From Stercorarius parasiticus (lineage: Eukaryota > Chordata > Aves > Charadriiformes > Stercorariidae): a stretch of 64,000 nt of DNA. Below the pieces are notes generated by a model that saw nothing but the letters and a program-made list of their open reading frames with translations, was not told the DNA's origin and searched no databases. Location of the stretch: NCBI GenBank assembly GCA_013396915.1, contig VWZL01000583.1:771034-835033 (forward strand), in the 5' to 3' direction. A program made the translations under genes and the position numbers. Position 1 is the first letter of the stretch; every line of letters begins with the position of its first letter. Positions 47,561-60,530 of this stretch are shown one piece after another.

Positions 47561-50500
47561 TGAACTCCCAGGAAGGGTTGGTGTGCTCTGGGCTCTGACA
47601 ATCTGCTAGACCGAAAGGTTACTTTACCTAGAAGAGCACTTCAGGACCATTTTGTTTATGAGTAGACACTTGCCTATCCTGGAAAATATCAGTAGAATAG
47701 TGAGAAGGACACACCAACTGAAATCCAGGCTAGGCAAGACAGAAAGAAGGTACCAAGAACAAGAGTACCTCTCAAAAGAAATGGGTGGTACCTGAGTTTA
47801 TCATCTTTTTGAGACACATACTCTGTATGAATCAAAATCCTGGTGGCTTATTTATCCACTGGTCCACTGACATTTTTCTCTGTGATATATAAAATGATTT
47901 ATTTTTGTGTCGGATAAGGTGGTTGTGTCTCTCCCTCTCTCAGGATGATTTCAGAACACCAAATGCAGTGCAGCTCACGTTAGTTTCACCTACAGTCTAC
48001 CAGGAAAAAAAAATTAAAGGAAAGTCCTGATTGTAAATTACTACTCCAAAGTTCCCACAAACTGTTACTATGATTCAGTAATGTAATGAGAAATAAACTG
48101 TTTGGCATGGATATCCCTTGATTAACATCTTTCTCAGAGGAATGAGAGCATTCATGATTGGTGACAAAAATGCTACTACTGAGGTTTAAGTTTTCATAGT
48201 TGGTAGGGCGATCTCTCTCCAGTAAAATATTATTTCCTAAATTCAAAGGTGTTTTATTTGGTAAACTTTGAAGATGATAACTTGCTTGCATAAACGGAGT
48301 TTTACACTATCCTTCACAAGGAGTCATTTTTTGGTTCATTAACTAGAACTTGCGAACAAGTAGTAATAGTGCGTTTGGGGATATGGGCTTTCAAGAGTCA
48401 CAAGTACAAGAATTACAGGTGGGTGGTGATGTATTTTACCTCTTCCCCTTAGAAATCCATTTTAGAGCTTCTGGCCATGGAAAAATGATCACTGAAATTT
48501 CTTCTATTGTTGATCTATTTCATCAGTTTAGGAAAGTCTATGCTGTTCTCATCTTAAGAGGATCTAACTGTCCTGTCAAATAGTGTAATTATTGCATGTT
48601 TCACCAGATATCTGGAGTTTCATCACTGAGGGTGGCCATCACTGTAGAAGCTGAGTTCAAACTCATTTATCCATATCTCAGACATGAACTATTTACTGAG
48701 AACCAGTATCCCAAAGCATCCTATATTCCACATAAGAAATTTTGGTGGTTTCTATGGCTTTTAAGGTGAACACGTTCATTAAAGACAGAGTTTCGCAATT
48801 TAATATGCAACACATTCTTTCAGTTACCCATGTATTTGTGCAGATAGAGAGTAGGAACCGAATGTGCTTAGCAGAGCAGTATATACATTTTTAAGAAGAA
48901 AAGAATTCCTTAGAATTCTAACACTGGTTTGAAGCTACTAAAATGAAATTCAGAAAAGTAGCAGGCTTTTTTTAGGACTCAGAATACAGAAGTGATTAAA
49001 CAAAGGTTAGGGTTCACCATATTGCTTTGATGAGTAACCTTAGCAATTGTTTCCTATTCCAGGGATCTTTGAATTTAAGATCTTCCTCTGTTTAATGTTA
49101 TGCTAATTGCAGGCACAACACATCTTTAGAATTGAACCTTTTTCCATAAAATTTGAGTTTTAACAGTGGTGAAGAAATTAAAAATAAAAGTCAATGTTAT
49201 TGGTTTGGGTCTTTATAACATAATTTAAAGGAATTGTAATTCAGGCCACAGCCTAGATTGTAATTTTTAGGAAAGGATTTGCACAGAAATGTCAGCTATA
49301 AGCCCTGTGCTTAACATGTGTCTGTTCTGTGTGAACTCATATTCACCTTAGCCCTGTGGAGCACCAACTTTTTCTTCCAGCCAGCTGCAATACTCAGCCT
49401 GTTTGTAACCTCCTTGTAAGTGGAATTGTTTCAGCCTTTCCCCTGCCGACAGCAAAACATAAACATGAGGCACATTAAAATGGAAACAGGATCCTGGTCC
49501 TTTCTGTTTCTCAGTTTTATTTAGCAGTGACCTTTAACCCTCATTAAGATCCTTAGGAAAGTTTGGGAGTCCTTTTTTTGTATAGCTCATTGTGGGAATA
49601 TTTAGGTTTGTTATGTTGTTTTTCTCTTAAAAATATTTAAATGCCTTTGGGCAGTTGTGTAAAAAATAACAAAGACACATTTACTTATTCTAAAAAAAAT
49701 GTCTGTAGACAATATTTCACAGCATATGCTCTGGTCATTACAGTCATCCTATAGAGAAAAGGCAAATGTTGACACCCAAATTTTACTCAAGAGGAGTATC
49801 AGTACACATCAAGGTTTTGTCTGAGGCAAAACATACATTTGTATACACACTAATGTGTGCTAGCATCAAAGCATATATTAATGCATAGAAAATATCAGAT
49901 ACAATTGTTTTATCTATGAAAATATGACACTCAGATTCATGAATAGAAAAGTCACGTGCTGGAATTTGTTTAATAGTTTGCAATATGTGTCAATAACTAG
50001 TTATGTCCTCTGATTTGTTTGCCTTAAAAGGTTCCTGACCTGTTGACAAATGCGTGCATGCATCAGAAGCATGCAGAGAAGTGCTAAACATATCACAAGG
50101 TCCAATGTTCAAAATTTTGCCCAAGGAAGTTTTGAATATCTGATGTCTGCTATATCCAACCTTTCAACAGAAAATTCTCTCCTTTAAGTTAAAAATATTA
50201 GTCATGCTTCCTCTGATTTAAAGGTGTGGAAGAGGAACTATACTGAAATATGTGTGACGTGCTCCTGGAAATAATGAAAAATGCCACTGACGTATGTTGA
50301 AAGACTGAGGTTTTTTGCTGTTGATGGTATTGTTTGCCTTGATGCTCTTCTATTGTTTTATGTAAGAATTAGCAAAAGAATAGGTGTTGTGTGTTTTCAG
50401 AAACTGCATTTCAGTTCCCATTTATGAAGTGAAATAAGCTCCTAAGAAAGGAAAATATTATACCTTTTCCTTGACTTTAAAAAGCACCTTCCCAAGGGGT

Positions 50501-51149
50501 TAAAATCTGTACATGATGTTTCTTCCTGTAAAATAGCTAGCAAATTTGTTTCTGTGTTTGTCACTCACTGGAATTCTGAATTATCATTCCATTTTTAAAT
50601 CCTGCTAAAAATCTCATTTTGAAAAACGTGGCATAAAATGCCAAAATTTTCAGAAAAGTAATTGTATTCAAAATATCTCCCTGCAGTTTTCGATTTGACT
50701 TGTTTTTCCCAGTTATTTTCCTTTGTTCTTTATCCTTTTCCTTTCTAATGCCACAATGAACAAAAGAGAAAGAGAAAGTTGTGAAAAAAAAGATGAATGC
50801 AAAAAATTCAAGACATCTTTGAGCTTCCATTTATGTATCAGATGGAGGAGTTGTTCCAGATTCCATTCCAAAACAAGCTTTTAGAAGAAACCATTCATAC
50901 TAATGTAAAATGCTTTATTTTTCTAGTTTCTGAGACTTTAAGGTACTTCCCACATATGCTGTAGTTTCGTCAGATGGAGTTTGGTAATATTTGTTTGAGG
51001 TGATGAAAATTCACTTCATCCTTAATACTTTTCAACAGCTAAATAATTTATTGTTAAAAATGTGCTTCTCATTTCCTTCTTGAGACCTTTTGTTTTCAGT
51101 ACCTAGTTATTAAATCTTATATTTGTCTTATTTAGTGTGATTAAATGAA
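47561..51149. other. Non-coding sequence, no gene seen
   Basis: About 3.6 kb with no supported gene. Frames reach 101 codons (47986-48291, minus) without motifs. The Phe- and Lys-rich frame at 50561-50830 reflects T- and A-rich sequence. No transposon ends or RNA genes were recognised. Confidence 0.65.
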
Positions 51150-51340
51150 GGCAAAACATGCTGTGCCATATCTTTATTTTGAGATTCAAGTTTGATTGGC
51201 GCTTTTAATCTGATTAGTTTTCCCTGCTTCTTTTATGAAGGTACACCAACAGCGTGCATTCAAGTATTCCAATTACAGTGAAATGAGGAGTCAATTTGAC
51301 CCTAAGGGTCTAAATTTGCAGAATTAAACACTTCATGTTA
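51150..51340. promoter_or_regulatory. Candidate conserved non-coding element (unverified)
   Basis: A repeat-free block with words such as GATTGGCGCTTTTAATCTGATTAG, AATTACAGTGAAATGAGG and GGTCTAAATTTGCAG. It has the mixed homeodomain-type texture of vertebrate non-coding elements and no open frame. Inference only. Confidence 0.2.
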
Positions 51341-51435
51341 AGTAGCTTCTGAAAACTGATGTTCATTGGCCACAGTTACATTTTTTCACTAATGAGGTAC
51401 AGCCTTCCAGATTTAGTACAGATCACCATAATCCA

Positions 51436-51484
51436 TAAATTTTATGTCCATTAATGGTANTAAATTTTATGTGCATTAATGGTA
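51436..51484. repeat. 24-bp duplication flanking a single N (probable assembly join)
   Basis: The 24 bases at 51436-51459 (TAAATTTTATGTCCATTAAT then GGTA) recur at 51461-51484 with one C/G difference. The only ambiguous base of the window, N at 51460, lies exactly between them. This is what results when two contig ends that overlap are joined without merging. A real duplication with a miscalled base is the alternative. Confidence 0.85.
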
Positions 51485-54400
51485 GAATTTTCACTTTTAA
51501 TCTTTACTAATATTTGATGGCAAAGACATAATTCTTTGTCAATGATTTTACAGGTTAAAGCTAGTTCAGAAAGGAAAAATCAAAAAATCCTCTGTGATGC
51601 TACAGTTTACAAAGTGACCTTGTCAAAGTGAGGCATTCTTTCTTCAATTAAATTCAAAGTCAGTTGGTCCCTCAGGTAATGATGAAATGTATAATGTTAG
51701 CCATTATAAGAATACTTTGCAAAAGTAGTTAAAAAAACCTAAAAAATCTTTTATGCTATGCTAGTTTTTAGAAAAAAAGGAAGACTTTACCTTTATATTA
51801 GTAGCCATTTATGAGGTCATTTTGGAGTGTACTGTTACATAAAACATGAGGTCAGCAAGTAAGGCTAATTAAATTTTAGTAGGAGCAAAAGTCACCAAAA
51901 GGTTTTTACTTTCATCCTACCCAGTCTAAAATAGTGATACGATACACCATTAATAGCCCTGGAATTGCTAATTATTTCAACATGAATAGCAGTATCAGTG
52001 CTGTCAGTTTAATTTAATACTCTCCTGAGGATTTCTGAAGAATGCATGATTACTTTTACTATTTTGTAGTTTCAGGAACAAAAAACAAACAAGCAAAATC
52101 AACCCAAACATGAAAACAATAGTTCAGAGAAAGTACCTGCTGTAGTCCTGGTTGAGAAATTTTCTGTGGAAGTTTTCCATCAGAAAATGCAGTTCAGCTC
52201 CTTTCAAGTAATTTCAGAGGAATATACCTCTTTTGCATAAGTTTTCTTGGGAAGAGGCCAACATTTTTCTCTTTTGCTATTTTATTTTAAATAATTTATT
52301 TAATAATTTTAATCCATTTTAAGCTTACTGTTTATTAGAGAAAATATTGTTCAGAATTTAGTATTACACTTCTTTTGTATTAATGAGAAAAAAAATTTAA
52401 TCCTAACAATTTTTTTTAGTGATCCTGAATTGGAATTTTATTTTCCATCAGAATTTTTAAATTTGGGAATTTTGTTCAAATTTGGAGCAGAAAAAACCCC
52501 ATCATATCCTGGTGTTTCCCTTGAAGCTGCTTGTTTATTTTTCCACCAGCATAATTCAGTATTTAAGCACACTGTATAGGAGCATAGAACATTTAAAAAA
52601 TCTATGGTCTAGGTTTACAGTTATATGCAGCACATATAAGATTTGTGAAATATTCTATTACGTGGAAGAATGCATTGGTACTTCTAAAGTGTAACTATGC
52701 TGAAAATTCAAGTTCAGTCTTTAGTCACTAATCCAAATGTGTTTCTCAGAAAATATTATTCTGGCCATTATCTGAATGTATCATTTTCTTCCTCAGAATA
52801 GCCTTTAATGTTCAGCAGAAAATTCAGTGTTGGCAATTCTATCTTGATATTTGGAAATCTCTAATTATTCTAGTGTAAAAGATTTTCTCTCAATTGGACT
52901 ATTAACTTTCAAAGAGGTGATATCTTAGAGTACACTAAACTACTCATTTTGTTGACACCCAAGATTTAAAAAACAGGTGACTTAATAGAGGTTATATTCT
53001 CACAGTGATACAGCAGAATTTTTTAGAATATATTTGAACAAATCTTGATTATAATTTCTAATGAATGCGGTGACTAATAAATGTTTCTTTGTTCTGGTTT
53101 TACCTTAGTAGCTCTTGCTTCATAAAAGGAGTGTGAGCTCAAGGATTGTTTCTTGGTAGGTTGAGAATTCTGCTATGAAATGAGAAATGTTATTTCTCTC
53201 TTCTGTGCTCTAATTAAAAAAAACCCAAGCAGCTAATGGTTTCAGTAAAGATTCTTTCCCCGCTCTGCAAGTAGAATTTCTGAGAAGCATGATGATAAAT
53301 CTCATTGCAGGAATTTTATTTGTTTACATTGGATGTCTGTATAAAAATAAACTTAAAGCATTTTTATTTGCAGATTCATCCATTTGGACCCACTTCGGTT
53401 TAGAAAAAGTTCGCATTTTGATGTGCTGCTATGCAAATGTTGTGGAAGACAGTTTTGTGCGTTCAGTAAAATGAAAGAATTGATAAGAAAAATAAGATTC
53501 TGAAAATATTAACACAAATCCTACTTTCAAAAAAGCCATGATAGGAAAAAGGGGCTGGTTTAAGGTACAATGAAATACCAGCTATATTTGCCCTGGGAAG
53601 ATCTTTCCTAAATAGCTCACACTCGATGGAGGTGAAAGAAAGGAGGAATTCAACTCTTTCTTTTCCAACAGAAAAACCACAGACCAACCCAACTCTGTAG
53701 ATTTCGGAAGAAATACAGGATACCAGAACCATCTACAGAAAGGGTGACTGTTTATCTGGTTGCTCTACACACTCTCTGATAGCACATGTTGTAAAGATTT
53801 TTCAGCTGGTAGGTTTCCGCTGTAGACTTGAAGCATAATCAAACATTTATAGCAGAGATATTTTGAATTCCCAAGGAATCTCAGTAGGAGGAGAAGAAAG
53901 TGCTTTGAATTACCGTGCGACACCTGATCTGATCATTTTCCCTAATAGTCCTCAGCTCACCCCTCAGCACCCACACACACTGTGAGATTCCTAGATGTGT
54001 TGCTTAATACAGAAGTCCAGCAAAGCAAGGAAAGAAGCTGTCACAGAACCATCTGGCCATTTCTTAACATGCAATAGAAATCTATCACAATGAGAAAGCT
54101 TTCTTTCTTTCAGTGATCCGATGGACATCATGAACTGGTAATTATCACTGCTTTAAAGCAGAGTACACTATCTGTTGCCAGTACCGGCCCTTTTGATTTC
54201 ACAATACAGCAGCACTTATTTTGACTATGATTCTCTGTATTTATATTCATAAGCAGATGAATAACTATATGTTCTTAATCTAAGATACTTTCCATACCAA
54301 AATAAACATGTGCTATTTGTATTTCAGCTGATACTATTCCTTCCGTCCTTGCATACATTGCTTCAGATGATTCAATGAAAACTAATGTTTACTAAAATCT

Positions 54401-54658
54401 TATGGTCTGGTGCGTGGAATGTAACAATGCTTTGATATTCTGGTCCGGTAAAGTCAGCATAAATTTTACCATAGGCTTCAGTGATTCTGGGATTTCATGC
54501 AAAGGGTGTGTCCCGAGGAGCTTCTCAGAGAACCTTATCACATGGCTTGAGATGTGAGGTGAAAAGTCTGATTTTCCTGGGAGCAAGGTATCTCAGCTAG
54601 TGAGGCAGTTCTATCTATAATTGGTATTTTTAAGAACCATATTTTTAATCATCTGGTG
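51485..54658. other. Non-coding AT-rich sequence, no gene seen
   Basis: No supported gene. Frames reach 89 codons (53463-53732, minus) without motifs. A strongly AT-rich patch of AATAATTTATTTAATAATTTTAAT type sits near 52290-52320. No transposon was recognised. Confidence 0.65.
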
Positions 54659-54680
54659 CTGTGGAGGTACTGTGGAGGTA
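54659..54680. repeat. Perfect 11-bp tandem duplication
   Basis: CTGTGGAGGTA occurs at 54659-54669 and again, identical, at 54670-54680. It is a small recent slippage duplication. Confidence 0.9.
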
Positions 54681-57600
54681 AATATGAATACTTTCCAAAA
54701 AGATTGTCTTTTTTTAATGGGAATGAGTATCTGCCAACCTACTGTCTAAAAAAAGAACATGATAGAGAACCATTTGATCCATAAAGCCATAGAACCATAA
54801 AATTTTGGTTACTGAAGTCAGTGTTTTCTTTGATGCTAATAATCAGTGGGTCAGGCTATCAGTGAAACAGAAACATGGGTCCTACCTTCACGGCTTCTGT
54901 TCTTTCAGGCATTTCAAGTGGCTTGAAATTCCTATTGGTATGATAAGTATACATGTCTGTCTATAGGTGTTCCCTCCTCTTTGACTAGACTGGAGTTTAG
55001 CATGGAGAGGTCAACAGTGAGAAAAAATATGTACTATTTCTGAGCCTTTCAGCGTGTCCTTTAGAAAGTCTGTACAACATTCAAATTTCCCTTCTTTTGG
55101 TAAAAATAGCTAATAATTCATCATCAGTGACTAGTGAGGTCATTGTTCCATGAAACTGCTAATATCAAATGGGGAAAACAAAACAAATTAATTCATCAAC
55201 TTTTAAATAAAAAATGCAGCTGTAATTATGAAAATAGCACTTTAGATATGGGTTAGTGCAACTAATATCAGTAGAAGACTTACATTTTGTTTTGACCAAA
55301 TTCAGCTTTTTTGGCACATGGGAATACCTTTCAGTCATGAGGAGCATGGGAGCATCCTTCTCTGTAACTCTAGAGCAAGCATGATGAATTTTAGGTTACT
55401 ACACATGTAATGTGAGGAGCTAATCTGGTAGCACATTTTTATGATTGTACATTGTGATGACGACTGGACAAGTATTTTGTGACTCGCTGCAGCTTCTGGC
55501 AAAGTGAATGAATGCCAGGATTGCCAGAGCATCAAAGGAAACATTTTTAATTTAAGTATGCATGCTGAGATGCAGCTGTGCCAATACATGCATATTTATT
55601 GGATCTGGCCAGGAGGCAAATGCGCAGCTAATTAAACCATAGTAGTGCTGGCCAAGGTTTGATTCTAAAGGCCTGGGTTATCATAGACTTATGATTTTGG
55701 TGGATCTAGAAGCAATTTAAAAATAAAATAACCCTAGGCAATGTTAAACTTGGACACTTTGACAACCTAGTAGTTTGTTTTCAAAGAGATCAGGATAGGC
55801 TCTGTCAGTAGGCAGAGCAGAGCTCAAAAAAATCATACTTATACTGGTATTTCCATACACTTCCACATTTTAGTTTAGGTAGCTGATAGACATTGCATCA
55901 GGATGCATTGCTATGACCAAGATGAGCTAAGGAAATAGTTTAGTTGGTGGTTTAGTGGACCACATAATTTGAATTATAAGCAGGACCTAGACAACTTTCA
56001 GTTAGTGAAGGATCTGTTCACAACAGTTTCTTCTCATTAGCCAGTACGTAACATGAATAATCCAGTTTCAGAAAGTCCACCTCTATGGAAGGAAAGGTAC
56101 AGTAAGTTTTCTAACCATTCACTTTTCTGTGGGCCTTTTGCAAGAAGATGGATGTTGTGACTTTTTTTTTTTGTTTTCTCAAAGGAATGTCTGCACTAGA
56201 AACTGCACTGAGACACTGCTTACCCCTGGGTAGGCCAGTGGTTGACTGCCAGCTATTCACTTTCAGGGCCAAATTTTAAACAAGTGGAAGTTTACATGAA
56301 AGTAGTTTATTATCCTTGTAATTTACATGCATTTTGAAGAATCTTTGTTATTCCAGATATGCGGTAAAAGCACCACATTGAAAATTAGAATTTATAATGC
56401 GTTTATTGTACTCAGATACATCTGAAAGCCAGGTACTCAGGTGCTTGGTTTGGTGTCTCTGTAACATTCCCAGGTAGGCAGCATCACCAGCCTCAATCTT
56501 TAATAGAGTCTGTGTTCATATTGTTCCTAATCACAAGAACGACTTAAAATTCATGAAATTTAAAAATAAATGCATAAAAGAATGGGTTCTTATTATTACT
56601 TTGGCATTTCAGCCTTAGGGTACACATTTTTTAAGGTTTACTGCATGACCATGAGGGCAAGCTATACAGTTAACAAAATAAATAAATGAAAACTGAGCTT
56701 AGACACTGACAGTACGATACGACTATAGAAACAGGAGTTTTAAGAGATGCATAAAATGTTTCATGTACAGTATAATCATGAGAGCTGAAGCAGGTACCCA
56801 CTTGAGTGGGATATTTTGCCCCTTCTTGTGGGATCTTCGACCCCTTCTTCCATGAGTATAGCTAGTAAATTGGTCACTGAATTTATCTCCCTTGAGCAGG
56901 ATGTAAGGAGTGTCCTATCTACACGCCAGGCTGTGCGCAGATCAACTTACTGTGATGGAATTTAACTGAGAGAAGGAAGGGAGGAGGCAGGAAGAAATGG
57001 TTGAACATAAATTAAACAAACAAACAAATCTCTGTAGCCTACTATAACCCAAAACAAGATCAAGAATGTTTTTTTCTTTCTGCTTGCTGATGTGAAGTGT
57101 GGGGCTTTCTTTTAACCTTTTTTAAAAAATCTTACAGCATAATATGCGTAGTCAGACAAACAGTCACTTTACACAGTGGGTTATTCTGAATAAAAATGTT
57201 GATTAACCAGAGAAAATCAAACTCTGAGCACGAGTATCATTCCTTCCTGGTCCCAGACTCCCAGCTTGTTTATTTAGTGTCACCCATAGTCTGTCATGGC
57301 TGACCTAAAACTATCAGAAACAGCCACAATTGCAGCCAAGCATAAACAAAAATCTGAACTGAAGGTGCAAGGGGACTGCCATTCTAGAGATAAGATCTAT
57401 TGCTGTAATAGCCCTTGATTATGATGACCAAAAAAAACCAAAAAACCAACCAGCAAATATACAGACACATTTCTGTTTATTTATACATGAAGGGAGGGAA
57501 GCAAATCATTTACAAAAAAGAAGGCATATAGGGAATAGGGTTTCATTGCACGTCAGTGTTTCTCAACAGTTTATAAAACATGATTTTGTGAAACTAGAGG

Positions 57601-60474
57601 TTTGCTTGTGGTCTTCTCTGTTTGCTTAATGACATTTTGTAAAGTGCTAAAAATCACATGGAGATAGCAGAGAGAGAAAGAGAGTCTGCCAGATGGTTAT
57701 CTGTTGGTAGAGTGTTTTTCACCCTTCCTTCCACCTACAGCACAGAAGCCTTAGTTTTACACTGAAGACAGATTTGCATTAGAAGATACCACGTATGAAT
57801 AAAAGTCTGATATATTATGCTTCAGGTGTGTGATAGATGTGTAAATTGCTGGTGACACAGGTAATGAAGGTGACTCGTGTGACAAAAACTGACCGTTATT
57901 TGAAAGATGTGATTTTCAGACAATTTTCAATTTTCATTGCAATCAGATTCCCTGAATTCATAGGGTTTTCTATAAAAATAGGGAATAGTAAAAAAAATTT
58001 AAAGACAAGCTTTAAAGATTTTGGTGTGTAACAACTGCTTTTGTTGTCGGAAATACTACTTGTGCTCCTCTGCAGTGTCATGCCAAGGGCTTGGTCCCTT
58101 GGCCATTTTAAAGGTCCGATTCCTGTCTTTAGCTTTAGGGTGCCAGAATCTTTAATTCTCAGTACGTTACAAAGTTTCACTCATTGTTTAAGTAAATGTT
58201 TAGGCTCAAAGCTCAAAACCTAAGTGAGTGTATTAGTGGGACTTTGCACTTTTCAAGTGTTGCATTTTACTCTAGTAAGCAGTACTTTGCACTATTCTTA
58301 AAGTTTGCTGAGCAGGTTAAAGGAGGGAAGAAGAAGAACTAGATGACTCTACTGGTTTCTTTTATTTTCAAAATCTGTAAATTCAATAGTTTGTTAGCAA
58401 ACACATGTACTGAGAAATTTTCTGTTTTTTTCAGAAATTACTCTGATTTGACCCATATCTCTTTAACACTTCTGAAAATGTACCTCCTTGTTTTTTACAA
58501 CTAACAAAACCTTAGATATGTCACAACTCAAACCTTTTACATTTCCTCTCTATTTTCCTTTTATTCTTTCGTCATCTCTCTTTATCAAGCTGTGCTGGCT
58601 ATTCAATAGCGTGACATGGCAACTTTTACACACTTAGAAAGGAGCCAAGTACTAGTCATGAATGATAACTTCTCACATGAGTGATTCAAATGTTGATTTT
58701 GAGGACACACTTTATTTAAAAAAAAAAACCAACATAACTTTTCAACAACTATAGAACAACAATAACTTTCACTGATAATCCTACCTAAAAATGCTTAGGT
58801 ATTAGGTGGGTCTGTCATCACATTTGCACAGGGAATCACCATCTACCCAACCCTACTGTTTGATTTGTAAGAACTGCAGTGTTTTTCTGTGGTGTGATGA
58901 TGAGAAATGCTTGAGAAAGTACTCGAAGTTAAAGCATATTCATACAAAACACCAACCTATTATTCTCACTTAAAATCAATAAGCTTGAAAATCAATATGC
59001 TTGGAAATAATAAAGGTGGAGTATGTCCCACTTGCTTGTTAATTCTTCCTCTGTTTGCTTGCTAGTTACACGTAAGTATCTCTGTAAAGCACTATCTTGA
59101 CCCTGGCCTTTACAACAAAATGCATGGGGGGACCCTGGTCTTTAAAAAAAAAAGTCAATATGGGAAAACATCAGAGAGTAGAATTTGATGAAACTTTCAA
59201 AATCACATTTTGTAATTGCCTGGCCAGGAAGAACTTTCTGGAAAAATCCCTTAAAATAAAAACAGCACACACTTATGGTGAATGCATGTCCAGAGATGCA
59301 TTTCTAATGAAAGGATTTTGCAAATATTTTGAGATCCTTAAGTGGAATGTGTTACGGAAGTGTTAAGTACCAATCTGTTCTTAAATCTTTCATTCTATGG
59401 GAAGATATTTACCTGTTGGAAAAAGCCATGTGGAATTTGTTGGTTGTATTTCATACACACTAAATGAAACATTCTTTATAACTGACACTGCAGACACTGG
59501 GTTTTGGGTCTGCTGCTAACTGTCCAATGTTAGTCTGCTGCCAGGAAAAAAGTCTTCTTGAAGTTGTTTGGTTTTTAATGATCCAGAGGGAGATCCTGCT
59601 TACTTCTGGTGGATTAAATGAGGAAAAAGGAGAATTTCTACTACTCAGAAAGGATCCCTCCAGTACTCAAACCTACTTAGGACTGATATCAAGCTCCCTA
59701 AGTATCTGCAAGCTGACCGAAGAAATATATCACTTCTCCCAGAATAGTATTACACCATAACTGGCAGCAGTTTAGTCCAGACCAGTAGATTTTTGCAGCA
59801 AACAATCTGTTTTCCTGGGTTACTAACCAGGGCCAGGTTTGGCTGTAGATTTGAGTTTCCTATTGCATGCAAAAGCTCAAAAGGAATTTGGCTGTCAAGG
59901 TACTGATCATGCATACATCCTCTTTAATACAGTGAGACTGCCTGGAAGAGTGCATATACATTTCAAGATACTGCCAAGAAACTTGAGACTTGTTCGTCTT
60001 TCTAATGTTAAAAAAATTAGCTGCATCCAGGACAGGCAAATGCTTCCTGAGGGTAAAAAGCCTTTGCTACAGTTTTCCATATGAGAAGATGTGAACCTTT
60101 GCGATTTTGCCTTCTAACTTCAGTACTTTGGTGTGCTGCAGTCTCAGTGCAGATATTTGTGAAGCTAGAAAAGATCCTGGAAGGAGAAGAAATCAGAACA
60201 AATGCAAAACTCAGTGTCTGTGCACAGGTGAAATGACATAGAGCTGCAGCTCTATACTGTGTCTGAAAGTTGTTCACCCTTGAAAGCTTTTCAGCGGTCG
60301 GGCTGAAATATGTATCTCGGTCAGTAACTACTGAGTATGTGTCAGTAGCATTAAAATTGCCAACACATTCTTTTGGCTTTCTTAACACAGACAAGCATTT
60401 TTACTGAGGTTTATTTTACTCCGATACTAAATAGGTAATGCTGGGAATACCGTGTAACTATATGTTGGGAACTA
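54681..60474. other. Non-coding sequence, no gene seen
   Basis: About 5.8 kb with no supported gene. The longest frame is 125 codons on the minus strand (60017-60394). It has no recognisable domain and is mirrored in part by an 81-codon plus frame. Other frames reach 94 codons. Short A/C-rich patches (near 57430 and 58720) are simple-sequence noise. No transposon was recognised until the CR1 tail at 60.48 kb. Confidence 0.62.
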
Positions 60475-60530
60475 ATCACAGAATCTTCATGGTTGGAACG
60501 GACCTTTGACATCATTGAGTCCAACCATAC
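60475..60530 (-). repeat. LINE/CR1 3' end fragment, inverted
   Basis: ATCACAGAATCTTCATGGTTGGAACGGACCTTTGACATCATTGAGTCCAACCA is the reverse complement of a CR1 3' end. It parallels 'atcacagaatc...ggttggaagggacctttga.gatcat..agtccaacc', with only one remnant of the terminal octamer. Similarity fades into an A/C-rich stretch after about 60530. The copy is diverged and lacks any coding part. Confidence 0.82.

Noticed and set aside
60017..60394. 125-codon minus-strand open frame
   Set aside because: It is among the longest frames but has no recognisable domain, signal sequence or codon pattern. By rough estimate from base composition, about one frame of this length is expected by chance in six frames of 64 kb AT-rich DNA.
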